From: CAZWIT01 sp964533435
GTDB taxonomy: Bacteria > Patescibacteriota > Patescibacteriia > UBA1558 > GWA2-36-10
DNA length: 23,797 nucleotides
Reading direction: 5' to 3'
NCBI GenBank assembly: GCA_964533435.1
Contig: CAZHLU010000006.1
Coordinates: 1 to 23,797, forward strand
The position numbers and the translations under genes are program-made. The notes beneath the pieces were generated by a model, which was not told the origin of the DNA, ran no database searches, and saw only the letters and a list, made by a program, of their open reading frames with translations. This document shows positions 15,736 to 22,711 of the stretch, piece by piece. Each line of letters begins with the position of its first letter. Within the stretch, counting starts at the first letter, position 1.

Positions 15736-16365
15736 ATGTCAAAAAATTACTGTACTTTATATATTGCTCGTCATGGTCAGACAGAATGGAACGCTAAAGG
15801 CATCTTAATGGGTCAAAAAGACTCGCCGTTGACTGACTTGGGTATTCAACAAGCGCAAGATCTAGCTAGAGAATTATCAAAAATTAATTTTGATGCTATT
15901 TATTCTTCGGATTTATTAAGGGCCAAACGTACAGCGGACATTGTTAAATTAGAAAGAGATTTAGCAATCCAAACTACCAAAGTTTTAAGGGAACGTTTTT
16001 ATGGGTCTTATGATGGTAGACCTAACCAAGATTATGTCGAGGCTAGGGATAGGTTGGTTACTAAATTAAAAATTTTTACCGAGGCCGAAAAGAAGGCATT
16101 AAAAGTAGACCCAAGCGCCGAAAGTGTTGATGAATTATTAGCGAGGTTTATTACTTTTTTAAGAGAAGTGTCAGTTGCTAATTTAAATAAAAAGGTATTA
16201 ATTGTAACTCATGGTGGAGCAATGCGAAATTTTTTAATTCATTCAGCTTGGGCTAAAGATGAAGAATTGCCGCCTTATTCTTTGAGTAATTGTGCCTACT
16301 TAATAGTGGAGAGTGACGGCGTTGATTTTTTTATTAAAAAAACAGTAGGGGTAAATAAAAAATAA
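15736..16365 (+). CDS. Histidine phosphatase family protein (phosphoglycerate-mutase-like)
   Basis: The 209-residue protein has the complete acid-phosphatase/mutase active site: RHG (12-14) with nucleophile H13 in YIARHGQTEWN, a second arginine in SSDLLRAKRTA (R62), the probable acid E86 in RERFYG, and THGG with H159. Members dephosphorylate small metabolites, sugar phosphates or proteins, or act as cofactor-dependent mutases; sequence alone does not tell which. It sits between murG and murC with 4 nt gaps on both sides, so it is co-expressed with wall synthesis and could act on a phosphorylated wall intermediate. That role is inference. Confidence 0.92.
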   Translation: MSKNYCTLYIARHGQTEWNAKGILMGQKDSPLTDLGIQQAQDLARELSKINFDAIYSSDLLRAKRTADIVKLERDLAIQTTKVLRERFYGSYDGRPNQDYVEARDRLVTKLKIFTEAEKKALKVDPSAESVDELLARFITFLREVSVANLNKKVLIVTHGGAMRNFLIHSAWAKDEELPPYSLSNCAYLIVESDGVDFFIKKTVGVNKK

Positions 16366-16369
16366 AACA

Positions 16370-17734
16370 ATGAACCTAGATTTAACAAAAATCAATAAAG
16401 TTTATTTGTCCGGCATTGGTGGCATTGGTTTGTCATCTTTGGCTTATTATTTTTTACAATTAGAAAAAAAAGTTTTAGGCTCTGATTTGCAAAAATCAGT
16501 TGTTACTAAAAAATTAGAAGATAAAGGCGTTTTGATAAATTATAAACAAAAGGCTAGTAATATTACGCCTGATATAGATTTATTAGTTTATAGTTCAGCC
16601 TTGCCTTTAGATCATTTAGAATTAGTAAAAGCCAGAAAATTAAAAATTCCAGTATTAAGTTATTTTGAATTCTTAGGATTTTTAAGTAAAAAACATAAAA
16701 CCATTGCTATTGCCGGTACTAATGGCAAAACTACGACTACGGCCATGTTGGGTCTGATTATGGAAAAAGCTGGCCTTGATCCAACGGTTATTGTTGGTAG
16801 TTTAGTACCACAGTGGGGTAGTAATTTTCGTTTTGGTAAATCAGATTGGCTAGTAGTAGAGGCTTGTGAGTGGCAAGCGCACATGTTAGAAATTAATCCA
16901 CAAATGATAGTTTTAACTAATGTAGCCGAAGATCATCTTGATTATTTTAAGGATTTAGCTGATATCAAAAAGCATTTCCAGGAATTTATTAATAAATTAC
17001 CAGCTGATGGGATTTTATTTAAAAATGCCGATGATAAAAATAGCACTAAATTAAATTTTGCCGGTAAGCAAGAGCAATTTGGTACTGCTATCAAAGCTGA
17101 TTATCGTTTTTCTAAAATAAAATTAGTAGAACAAAAACAAAAATTTAGTGTTGAAAATGAAAAAAAGAAAATGGATTTTGTTTTAGCTATTCCTGGTCTT
17201 TATAATATTTATAATGCCAGCGCAGCTATTGCTGTTGCTAAAACCATTGGTATTAACGAACATCAGATTTGGAATGCTTTAAATGAGTTTAATAGTACTT
17301 GGCGCCGTTTTGAGCGCGTAGGCAGGTGGAAAAATAATTTGGTGATTTCAGATTATGCTCATCATCCAGATGCCATCGCTGGTTTGCTAAAAGCCGCTCA
17401 TGATTTTTATCCTGATAAAAAGATTATTGCTATTTTTCAACCGCATCATCATAATCGTACTAAAACATTATTAAATGAATTTGCTCAAAGTCTGAGTTTG
17501 GCTGATCAAAGTTTAATTGCTGACATTTATCAAGTCAGAGGGCGAGAGGATAGTATGCATGATCAGGTTTCAAGTCAAGATTTAGTAAAGCTAATACCCA
17601 AAGATAAAGTTATTTATACACCTAAATTTGTGGATATTAAAAAGACTTTAAGACAAATCAATCCAGTTGATAGTGTCTTGATCTTTATTGGTGCAGGGGA
17701 TATTGATAGTTTGGCTAGAGAATTAACAAAATAA
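16370..17734 (+). CDS. murC: UDP-N-acetylmuramate--L-alanine ligase MurC
   Basis: MurC adds L-alanine to UDP-MurNAc with ATP. The 454-residue protein has the N-terminal GIGGIGLSSLA (15-25), SSALPLDHLE, the ATP loop GTNGKTTTT (116-124), TNVAEDHLDYF, and the C-terminal DYAHHPDAI and FQPHHHNRT motifs. YAHHP and FQPHxxxRT are MurC-specific. The ATP loop usually reads GTHGKT; Asn replaces His. EACEWQ stands where EADEYD is common. A Mpl-type recycling ligase is less likely given the gene order. Confidence 0.94.
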   Translation: MNLDLTKINKVYLSGIGGIGLSSLAYYFLQLEKKVLGSDLQKSVVTKKLEDKGVLINYKQKASNITPDIDLLVYSSALPLDHLELVKARKLKIPVLSYFEFLGFLSKKHKTIAIAGTNGKTTTTAMLGLIMEKAGLDPTVIVGSLVPQWGSNFRFGKSDWLVVEACEWQAHMLEINPQMIVLTNVAEDHLDYFKDLADIKKHFQEFINKLPADGILFKNADDKNSTKLNFAGKQEQFGTAIKADYRFSKIKLVEQKQKFSVENEKKKMDFVLAIPGLYNIYNASAAIAVAKTIGINEHQIWNALNEFNSTWRRFERVGRWKNNLVISDYAHHPDAIAGLLKAAHDFYPDKKIIAIFQPHHHNRTKTLLNEFAQSLSLADQSLIADIYQVRGREDSMHDQVSSQDLVKLIPKDKVIYTPKFVDIKKTLRQINPVDSVLIFIGAGDIDSLARELTK

Positions 17735-17736
17735 TT

Positions 17737-18660
17737 ATGTTAAATATAAAAGAACAAGTATTACTTAAAGATTACACTACTTTTAAAATTGGTGGTCCGG
17801 CGGATTATTTTGTGGTTGTAAAAAATTTAGAAGAGTTAAAAGAAGCCATTGCCTTTGCCCAGAGAAGAAAGCTGGCTATTTTGGCTCTTGGCGGAGGTAC
17901 AAATATTTTAATTAGCGATGCTGGTTTTCGAGGCTTGGTTATTAAGCTTGATTTGCAAGAATTATATTTTATTGATCAAGAGTTGGCAGTTGGGGCTGGG
18001 GTAGCTGTGGCTTATTTGTTAAATAAATCACTAGAGCAAGGCTTAGTCGGTTTAGAATTTTTAGCTGGTATACCAGGCACAGTTGGCGGCGCTATTCGTG
18101 GTAATGCTGGCACCTATGGTTTAGCTATGTCCGATGTAGTAACAGAAATTACTTATCTTGATGAAAATTATCAAGTACAGACTTGTCGAGGTGCAGATTG
18201 TCATTTTGCTTATAGACATAGCATTTTTAAAGAGATAAAAGCCATTATCGTTGTTGCCAAGTTAAAGTTAGTAAAAGGTGATGTAGCTGCTGCTAGGCAG
18301 ATGGTTAAAGAACGCTTGCAATATAGGCAAGATACTCAGCCTAATGAGCCATCAGCTGGCTGTATTTTTAAGAATATTGAGTTTAAAGAAGTTGATTTAG
18401 AAAAATTAAAGGCTTTGGGTGTAGAAGTAGAAAAATTTGCTAAACATCAAAAAATCCCTACTTCTTATCTAATAGAAAGAGCTGACTTAAAAGGTCGTAC
18501 TATTGGCGGTGCACAAGTATCTACTAAGCATGCTAATTATATTGTAAACACTGGTGATGCGACTGCTGAACAGGTAATAATGCTACTTAGTTTTATTAAG
18601 CAACAGATTAGAGATAAATATGGCGTACAATTGCAAGAAGAGGTGCAATTTATAGCCTAA
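17737..18660 (+). CDS. murB: UDP-N-acetylenolpyruvoylglucosamine reductase MurB
   Basis: MurB reduces UDP-GlcNAc-enolpyruvate to UDP-MurNAc with NADPH and FAD. The 307-residue flavoprotein has TTFKIGGPADY (14-24), LGGGTNILISD (51-61), LEFLAGIPGTVGGAIRGNAG, the YRHS motif (159-162), and EEVQFIA with the conserved Glu302. The proton-donor Ser of GNAGSFFKN (E. coli Ser229) is Cys209 in PSAGCIFKN. About 30 residues separate FKN from LIERADLKG, longer than in S. aureus-type enzymes. It is the last gene of the wall operon; no convincing terminator follows. Confidence 0.96.
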   Translation: MLNIKEQVLLKDYTTFKIGGPADYFVVVKNLEELKEAIAFAQRRKLAILALGGGTNILISDAGFRGLVIKLDLQELYFIDQELAVGAGVAVAYLLNKSLEQGLVGLEFLAGIPGTVGGAIRGNAGTYGLAMSDVVTEITYLDENYQVQTCRGADCHFAYRHSIFKEIKAIIVVAKLKLVKGDVAAARQMVKERLQYRQDTQPNEPSAGCIFKNIEFKEVDLEKLKALGVEVEKFAKHQKIPTSYLIERADLKGRTIGGAQVSTKHANYIVNTGDATAEQVIMLLSFIKQQIRDKYGVQLQEEVQFIA

Positions 18661-18718
18661 AAATAAATGGCCAGAATCAGCTAAATTTTAATATTTTTTA
18701 GCTAATATTAGCCTAAAC

Positions 18719-18747
18719 TTTACAAAATCAAAATTTTGAGCTATAAT
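18719..18747 (+). promoter_or_regulatory. Upstream promoter (P1) of the infA-ribosomal operon
   Basis: TTTACA (18719-18724), a 17 nt spacer and TATAAT (18742-18747) match a vegetative sigma promoter at 11 of 12 positions. The spacer contains a perfect 12 bp palindrome, TCAAAATTTTGA (18728-18739). The predicted start near 18754 would give a leader of about 130 nt. Confidence 0.6.
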
Positions 18748-18749
18748 TA

Positions 18750-18777
18750 TTGACAAAAGTAAAAAAATCTGTATAAT
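18750..18777 (+). promoter_or_regulatory. Downstream promoter (P2) of the infA-ribosomal operon
   Basis: TTGACA (18750-18755), a 16 nt spacer and TATAAT (18772-18777) are a full consensus match. The two -10 boxes of P1 and P2 are exactly 30 bp apart. Transcription would begin near 18784, leaving about 99 nt of leader before infA, with an A/T hairpin at 18834-18858. This is the strongest promoter seen in the window and fits a highly expressed operon. Confidence 0.78.
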
Positions 18778-18833
18778 ATAGGGGCGTTTATTAAAATAAG
18801 TATTAAAAATTTCAAATATTAAAAGTAATTCGC

Positions 18834-18858
18834 TTATATAATATTCATTATTATATAA
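18834..18858 (+). other. A/T-only hairpin in infA leader
   Basis: TTATATAATA and TATTATATAA form a perfect 10 bp stem around a 5 nt loop, ending 24 nt before the infA start codon. It could affect ribosome access or mRNA stability. In such AT-rich DNA it could also be chance. Confidence 0.35.
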
Positions 18859-18882
18859 TGGATTAATTTTTTTGTTAGCAAG

Positions 18883-19119
18883 ATGTCAGATAACCAACCT
18901 AAAGATAATAAAAAAGGTTTCTTGGAAGTAGAGGGCGAAGTCATTGAGCTCTTACCCAATGCCACTTTTAAAGTTAATTTAAGTAGTGGTCATGAAATTT
19001 TAGCCCATTTGTCTGGCAAAATGCGCATGTTTAAAATCAGAATCCTACCCGGAGACAAAGTCTTAGTGGAGATGAGTCCTTATGACTTAACTAAAGGTAG
19101 AATTACTTATCGAAGATAA
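18883..19119 (+). CDS. infA: Translation initiation factor IF-1
   Basis: IF-1 occupies the ribosomal A site during initiation. The 78-residue S1-like OB-fold protein contains EVEGEVIELLPNATFKVNL, HEILAHLSGKMRM, RILPGDKVLVEMSPYDL and TKGRITYRR, near-identical to the family consensus. The N-terminus is about six residues longer than in common IF-1 of 72 residues. It is first in the ribosomal operon. No Shine-Dalgarno sequence precedes the ATG. Confidence 0.97.
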   Translation: MSDNQPKDNKKGFLEVEGEVIELLPNATFKVNLSSGHEILAHLSGKMRMFKIRILPGDKVLVEMSPYDLTKGRITYRR

Positions 19120-19144
19120 TTTAATTATAATAATTTTCAAAAGG

Positions 19145-19258
19145 ATGAAAGTTCGATCATCTGTCAAAAAAATTTGTAAAGATTGTAAAATTATAAGGCG
19201 AGAAAATCGCGTTTATTGTATTTGTAAAAATCCAAAACATAAACAAAGACAAGGTTAA
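19145..19258 (+). CDS. rpmJ: 50S ribosomal protein L36
   Basis: This 37-residue gene is easily missed because of its size. The product reads MKVRSSVKKICKDCKIIRRE onward and ends KNPKHKQRQG, the typical L36 sequence. Zinc ligands C11, C14, C27 and H32 are all present, so it is the zinc-binding form; C25 is an additional cysteine. AAGG lies directly against the ATG (19141-19144), too close to serve as a normal ribosome binding site. It follows infA by 25 nt, as in most bacteria. Confidence 0.96.
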   Translation: MKVRSSVKKICKDCKIIRRENRVYCICKNPKHKQRQG

Positions 19259-19283
19259 GATCAGTTAAGATTTTATTAAAATT

Positions 19284-19673
19284 ATGGCTAGAATTGCCGG
19301 TGTAAATTTACCAAATGAAAAAAGAGTCGAAATCGCTTTGACTTATATTTATGGTATTGCTTTAACTAGTTCCCAAAAGATTTTGGCTAGTTTAAAAATT
19401 GATCCAAATATTAGGGTCAAAAATTTAAGCGAAGAGCAAGTTAATACCTTACGTCAAAAAATTGAAAAAGACTATAAAGTAGAAGGCGAATTACGTCGTG
19501 AACGTATTACCAATATCAAGCGTTTAAGAGAAATTAAATGTTATCGTGGTATTCGTCACACTAAAGGTTTGCCAGTTCGCGGTCAAAGAACTAAAACTAA
19601 TACCCGCACTGTTCGTGGTAACAAACGTATTACTATGGGTAGTGGCCGTGCTCCAGCCGCACAAAAGACCTAA
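19284..19673 (+). CDS. rpsM: 30S ribosomal protein S13
   Basis: S13 lies in the head of the small subunit and contacts the P-site tRNA and the large subunit. The 129-residue protein begins MARIAGVNLPNEKRVEIALTY, contains the helix-hairpin region TYIYGIALTSSQKIL and CYRGIRHTKGLPVRGQRTKTN, and has a basic tail ending GRAPAAQKT. It is full length and in the standard order rpmJ-rpsM-rpsK. Confidence 0.98.
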   Translation: MARIAGVNLPNEKRVEIALTYIYGIALTSSQKILASLKIDPNIRVKNLSEEQVNTLRQKIEKDYKVEGELRRERITNIKRLREIKCYRGIRHTKGLPVRGQRTKTNTRTVRGNKRITMGSGRAPAAQKT

Positions 19674-19697
19674 TTTTGTTAAATTTTTTATTAATCT

Positions 19698-20081
19698 ATG
19701 AAAGCAGTTAAATCCAAAAAGAAAGTTAAGAAGCTAGTAAAAAAGGGTCAGGCCCATATTCAAGCTACTTATAATAATACCATTGTTACCTTATCTGATG
19801 CTCAAGGTAATGTTTTAGCTTGGTCTTCTGCGGGCTTAAATGGTTTTAAAGGACCAAAAAAAGCTACGCCTTATGCCGCTGGTATTATTGTCAGAAGTGC
19901 TATTGAAAAAGTTAAAGATTATGGTTTGACTGATGTTGATGTTTTTGTAACTGGCGTTGGCGCTGGCAGAGAGGCTGCTATTCGTGCTTTACATAGCCAT
20001 GGTTTAGCCGTGCATTCTATTAAAGATATGACGCCAATTCCGCACAACGGTTGCCGTCCTAAAAAGACTAGACGAGTATAA
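19698..20081 (+). CDS. rpsK: 30S ribosomal protein S11
   Basis: S11 is part of the platform near the mRNA exit. The 127-residue protein has a lysine-rich N-terminus, then AHIQATYNNTIVTLSDAQGN, AWSSAGLNGFKGPKKATPYAA, VTGVGAGREAAIRAL and the C-terminal TPIPHNGCRPKKTRRV. Length and motifs are normal. Confidence 0.98.
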   Translation: MKAVKSKKKVKKLVKKGQAHIQATYNNTIVTLSDAQGNVLAWSSAGLNGFKGPKKATPYAAGIIVRSAIEKVKDYGLTDVDVFVTGVGAGREAAIRALHSHGLAVHSIKDMTPIPHNGCRPKKTRRV

Positions 20082-20090
20082 TACTAATTT

Positions 20091-20699
20091 ATGGGTAGAA
20101 ATCTAAAACCAAGACATAAAGCCAGTCGCCGCTTTGGTGAAAATGTGGCTGATACTATCAAATCACCTAAGCGGAATTATCCAGCTGGTGTTCATGGTCC
20201 TAAAAAAGCTTTTAAGAAAGTTTCTGAATACGGTAAACAACTTTTAGAAAAGCAAAAAGCCAAAGTAATCTACGGCTTATTAGAAAAACAATTTGTTGTT
20301 ACTTTCAATCGGGCTCAAAAAATGCCAGGCGATGTTGGTGAAAACCTACTTATTAGCTTGGAATCTCGTTTAGACAACGTGATTTATCGAGCTGGACTTG
20401 CTCAAACTAGACGTTTAGCTAGACAGTTAGTTAGTCATGCCCATTTTACTATCAATGGTCAAGTTGTAAATATTCCTTCTTATTCTGTAAAACCAGGACA
20501 AGTAATCAAGATCAAAGAAAATAAACTTAAAAAAGGTTATTGGAAAACCATTGAAGAGAAAATGGAAAAAATTGAAAGTGCTGGTTGGTTGACCTTGGAT
20601 AAGAAAAATATGTCTATTTTGGTAAACAGCTTACCTAATAAATCTGATTTACCGCAAAACATTGCTACTAACTTAATCGTAGACTTTTACTCACGTTAA
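20091..20699 (+). CDS. rpsD: 30S ribosomal protein S4
   Basis: S4 is a primary 16S rRNA binding protein needed for early small-subunit assembly. The 202-residue protein has the N-terminal domain (GRNLKPRHKASRRFGENV) without zinc-binding cysteines, LEKQKAKVIYGLLEKQF, and the S4 RNA-binding domain with ESRLDNVIYRAGLAQTRRLARQLVSHAHFTING. It ends with the usual LIVDFYSR. It precedes rpoA by 47 nt, the longest gap between genes downstream of infA within this operon. Confidence 0.98.
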   Translation: MGRNLKPRHKASRRFGENVADTIKSPKRNYPAGVHGPKKAFKKVSEYGKQLLEKQKAKVIYGLLEKQFVVTFNRAQKMPGDVGENLLISLESRLDNVIYRAGLAQTRRLARQLVSHAHFTINGQVVNIPSYSVKPGQVIKIKENKLKKGYWKTIEEKMEKIESAGWLTLDKKNMSILVNSLPNKSDLPQNIATNLIVDFYSR

Positions 20700-20707
20700 T
20701 TTTAAAA

Positions 20708-20720
20708 CCGGCTTGACCGG
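20708..20720 (+). other. GC-rich hairpin between rpsD and rpoA
   Basis: CCGG-CTTGA-CCGG can form a 4 bp all-GC stem, with an outer TTTA/TAAA pairing (20701-20704 with 20722-20725). No T tract follows, so it is not an intrinsic terminator. It may be an RNA processing or regulatory site. Function is unknown. Confidence 0.35.
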
Positions 20721-20746
20721 ATAAATAAAAATTTACTACAAAAAAC

Positions 20747-21544
20747 ATGTCGCTAATTACATTACCAGAAAAAATTGAAATCAAGGATCAAGGCGATAAT
20801 CGTTATCAAGCGATTATTGGACCTTGCTATCCTGGTTTTGGTGTAACCTTAGGTAATTCTCTTCGTCGGGTGCTTTTGTCTTCTTTGCCTGGCGCAGCAG
20901 TGACGGCCTTTAAGATTGAAGGCGCTCAGCATGAATTTGACTCAGTTGATCACGTCAAAGAAGACTTAGTCGAAATAATGCTGAACTTGAAAAAGTTGCG
21001 TTTAAAATTATTTGGTGATGAACCAGTAGTATTAAACATTGAAGCTAAAGGTGAAAAAGTAGTAACTGCCGCTGATATCAAAAAGAATTCAGCAGTAGAA
21101 ATTATGAACAAGGATTTGGTCATTGCCAATCTAACTGACAAGAATGCTAAATTCAATGTTGAGATTACAGTTGATAGAGGCATTGGTTATGTGACCGTTG
21201 AACAACGTGGTGATAAAGCTAAATTGCCTATTGGCACTGTAGCAATTGACTCTAGCTTTTCGCCGGTATTAAATGTTGGTTTTGATATTGTTAATGTTCG
21301 TGTTGGTGAAATGACCAATTATGAGCAATTAACCATGGATATTTTAACCGATGGTACTGTTGATGGTACTCAGGCTATAGTTCAAGGTGCCGGTATCTTA
21401 GCTGAACATTTTCAATTTTTAGCAAATAATGAAGTCGAAACTGCAGAAGCAGAGGATGACGAAGAATATGAAGCTGTAGAAGAAGCAGAAGAAGAACCAG
21501 TAGCACCTAAGAAAAAAGCTACTCGGGCTAAGAAAACTAAGTAA
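20747..21544 (+). CDS. rpoA: DNA-directed RNA polymerase subunit alpha, lacking the C-terminal domain
   Basis: The alpha subunit dimer nucleates RNA polymerase assembly. Residues 1 to about 228 match the N-terminal domain: GPCYPGFGVTLGNSLRRVLLSSLPGAAV (25-52), FDSVDHVKEDLVEIMLNLKKL, DRGIGYV and DSSFSPVLNVGFDI. The usual linker and helix-hairpin-helix C-terminal domain of about 80 residues, which contacts UP elements, regulators and sigma, is absent. Instead the protein ends at 265 residues with an acidic stretch (about 229-250) and a lysine-rich end (254-265). The downstream gene starts 23 nt later, so no hidden domain remains. Loss of the domain is read directly; its effect on regulation is inference. 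Confidence 0.95.
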   Translation: MSLITLPEKIEIKDQGDNRYQAIIGPCYPGFGVTLGNSLRRVLLSSLPGAAVTAFKIEGAQHEFDSVDHVKEDLVEIMLNLKKLRLKLFGDEPVVLNIEAKGEKVVTAADIKKNSAVEIMNKDLVIANLTDKNAKFNVEITVDRGIGYVTVEQRGDKAKLPIGTVAIDSSFSPVLNVGFDIVNVRVGEMTNYEQLTMDILTDGTVDGTQAIVQGAGILAEHFQFLANNEVETAEAEDDEEYEAVEEAEEEPVAPKKKATRAKKTK

Positions 21545-21567
21545 GGAAAAATAATTTTTGATTGTAT

Positions 21568-21918
21568 ATGCGACACCGTAAAGTAAATAAAAAATTAAGA
21601 CGCGAATCTGGACCAAGAAGAGCTTTGTTGGATAATTTAGCTACTTCCATTATTTTGTATGAAAAAGTAGTTACCACTGAGGTCAAAGCCAAAGCTATTA
21701 AACCAATAGTAGAGCGTTTGATTACTCGTGGTAAAGTAAAATCAGTCCACAATAAGCAACAACTGGCTAGAGTTTTGCATGATAAAAAAGCTGTGCAAAA
21801 AACTTTAGATGTTTTAGGTCCTAGATATAAAGATCGTAAAGGTGGTTATTGTCGCATTATTAAAATTTCCCAACGTCAAGGTGACGGTGCTTTAATGGCT
21901 CAGATTGAATTGGTTTAA
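21568..21918 (+). CDS. rplQ: 50S ribosomal protein L17
   Basis: L17 lies near the peptide exit tunnel of the large subunit. The 116-residue protein has MRHRKVNKKLRRESGPRRALLDNLA, the EKVVTTEVKAKAIKPIVERLITRGK helix region, and the end GPRYKDRKGGYCRIIKISQRQGDGA. A TTG two codons upstream is in frame, but the ATG gives the universal MRHRK start and was chosen. It follows rpoA as in most bacteria. Confidence 0.97.
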   Translation: MRHRKVNKKLRRESGPRRALLDNLATSIILYEKVVTTEVKAKAIKPIVERLITRGKVKSVHNKQQLARVLHDKKAVQKTLDVLGPRYKDRKGGYCRIIKISQRQGDGALMAQIELV

Positions 21919-21928
21919 TTAAATTTAT

Positions 21929-22279
21929 ATGATTGAGAGAAAAGTACATAAAATTGATGCTACTGACAAAATTGCTGGAAGACTTGCTTCCCGTATTGCT
22001 ATTTTGTTGACTGGCAAACATAAAGCTAGTTTTGAACGTCATTTAGATTGTGGTGATTTTGTAGAAGTGACTAACGTAAAAGCTATTAAATTTTCTGGTA
22101 ACAAAGCTAGTACCAAGGTTTATTATCGTCATAGTCAACATCCAGGTGGTTTACATAAAACTGCTGTTAAAGATTTATTAAAAACTAACCCAGCCGCAGT
22201 TTTGCGTAAAACTGTTTATAATATGTTACCTAAAAATAGATTGCGTCTGAAGATGTTAAAAAGATTAAATATTAGCTAG
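21929..22279 (+). CDS. rplM: 50S ribosomal protein L13 (short form)
   Basis: L13 is an early-assembling large-subunit protein. The core is clear: HKIDATDKIAGRLASRIAILLTGKHK, GDFVEVTNVKAIKFSGNK, YYRHSQHPGGL and MLPKNRLRLKMLKRL. At 116 residues it is shorter than the usual 142 or so: about 14 residues are missing at the N-terminus and the C-terminal YxGxxHPH-containing tail is absent. The stop is followed immediately by rpsI, and the reading frame is intact, so this is a natural short form and not a frameshift. Confidence 0.95.
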   Translation: MIERKVHKIDATDKIAGRLASRIAILLTGKHKASFERHLDCGDFVEVTNVKAIKFSGNKASTKVYYRHSQHPGGLHKTAVKDLLKTNPAAVLRKTVYNMLPKNRLRLKMLKRLNIS

Positions 22280-22281
22280 AT

Positions 22282-22692
22282 ATGGTAAAAACTGATAATA
22301 AAAATTTTATTCCTAGTGTTGGCAAGCGTAAGTCGGCTATTGCTCGTGTTCGTATTTTGCATGATAAAGTTAATGATACTAAAATAACCATTAACGGCAA
22401 AGATTATAAGGAATACTTTAACTATTTTGAATGGCAAGATTTATTACTAAAGCCTTTAAAAGCTGTTGGTAAAGAAAAAATAGCTATTTCAATCATGGTT
22501 AAAGGTGGCGGTTCTCGCGGACAACTTGATGCTATTAAACATGGTATTGCTAGAGCTTTACTCATCATGGATGAAAATTTTAGAGCTACTCTTCGTAAAG
22601 AAGGGCTTTTGACTCGAGACTCTCGTATCAAAGAAAGAAAGAAACCAGGTTTAAAGAAAGCTCGTCGTGCACCACAGTGGAGCAAGCGTTAA
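22282..22692 (+). CDS. rpsI: 30S ribosomal protein S9
   Basis: S9 reaches toward the P-site tRNA with its C-terminal tail. The 136-residue protein has VGKRKSAIARVRI, KAVGKEKIAISIMVKGGGSRGQLDAIKHGIARAL and the tail ending RRAPQWSKR, including the invariant final Lys-Arg. It pairs with rplM as in nearly all bacteria, and a strong terminator follows 20 nt downstream. Confidence 0.98.
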   Translation: MVKTDNKNFIPSVGKRKSAIARVRILHDKVNDTKITINGKDYKEYFNYFEWQDLLLKPLKAVGKEKIAISIMVKGGGSRGQLDAIKHGIARALLIMDENFRATLRKEGLLTRDSRIKERKKPGLKKARRAPQWSKR

Positions 22693-22711
22693 AAAATTTG
22701 ATTTATTTAAT

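Noticed and set aside
18679..18703. AGCTAAA/TTTAGCT hairpin as terminator after murB
   Set aside because: The stem is 7 mostly AT pairs with an 11 nt loop, and no T tract follows it.
20713..20739. TTGACC as a -35 box for an internal rpoA promoter
   Set aside because: No -10-like hexamer occurs at an acceptable distance; the bases are better explained by the hairpin.
21419..21616. Reverse-strand frame coding for a very hydrophobic peptide
   Set aside because: The hydrophobicity is the complement of the Glu/Lys-rich rpoA tail, not a real membrane protein.
22422..22685. Reverse-strand open frame of 87 codons
   Set aside because: It is the complement of the conserved rpsI gene.
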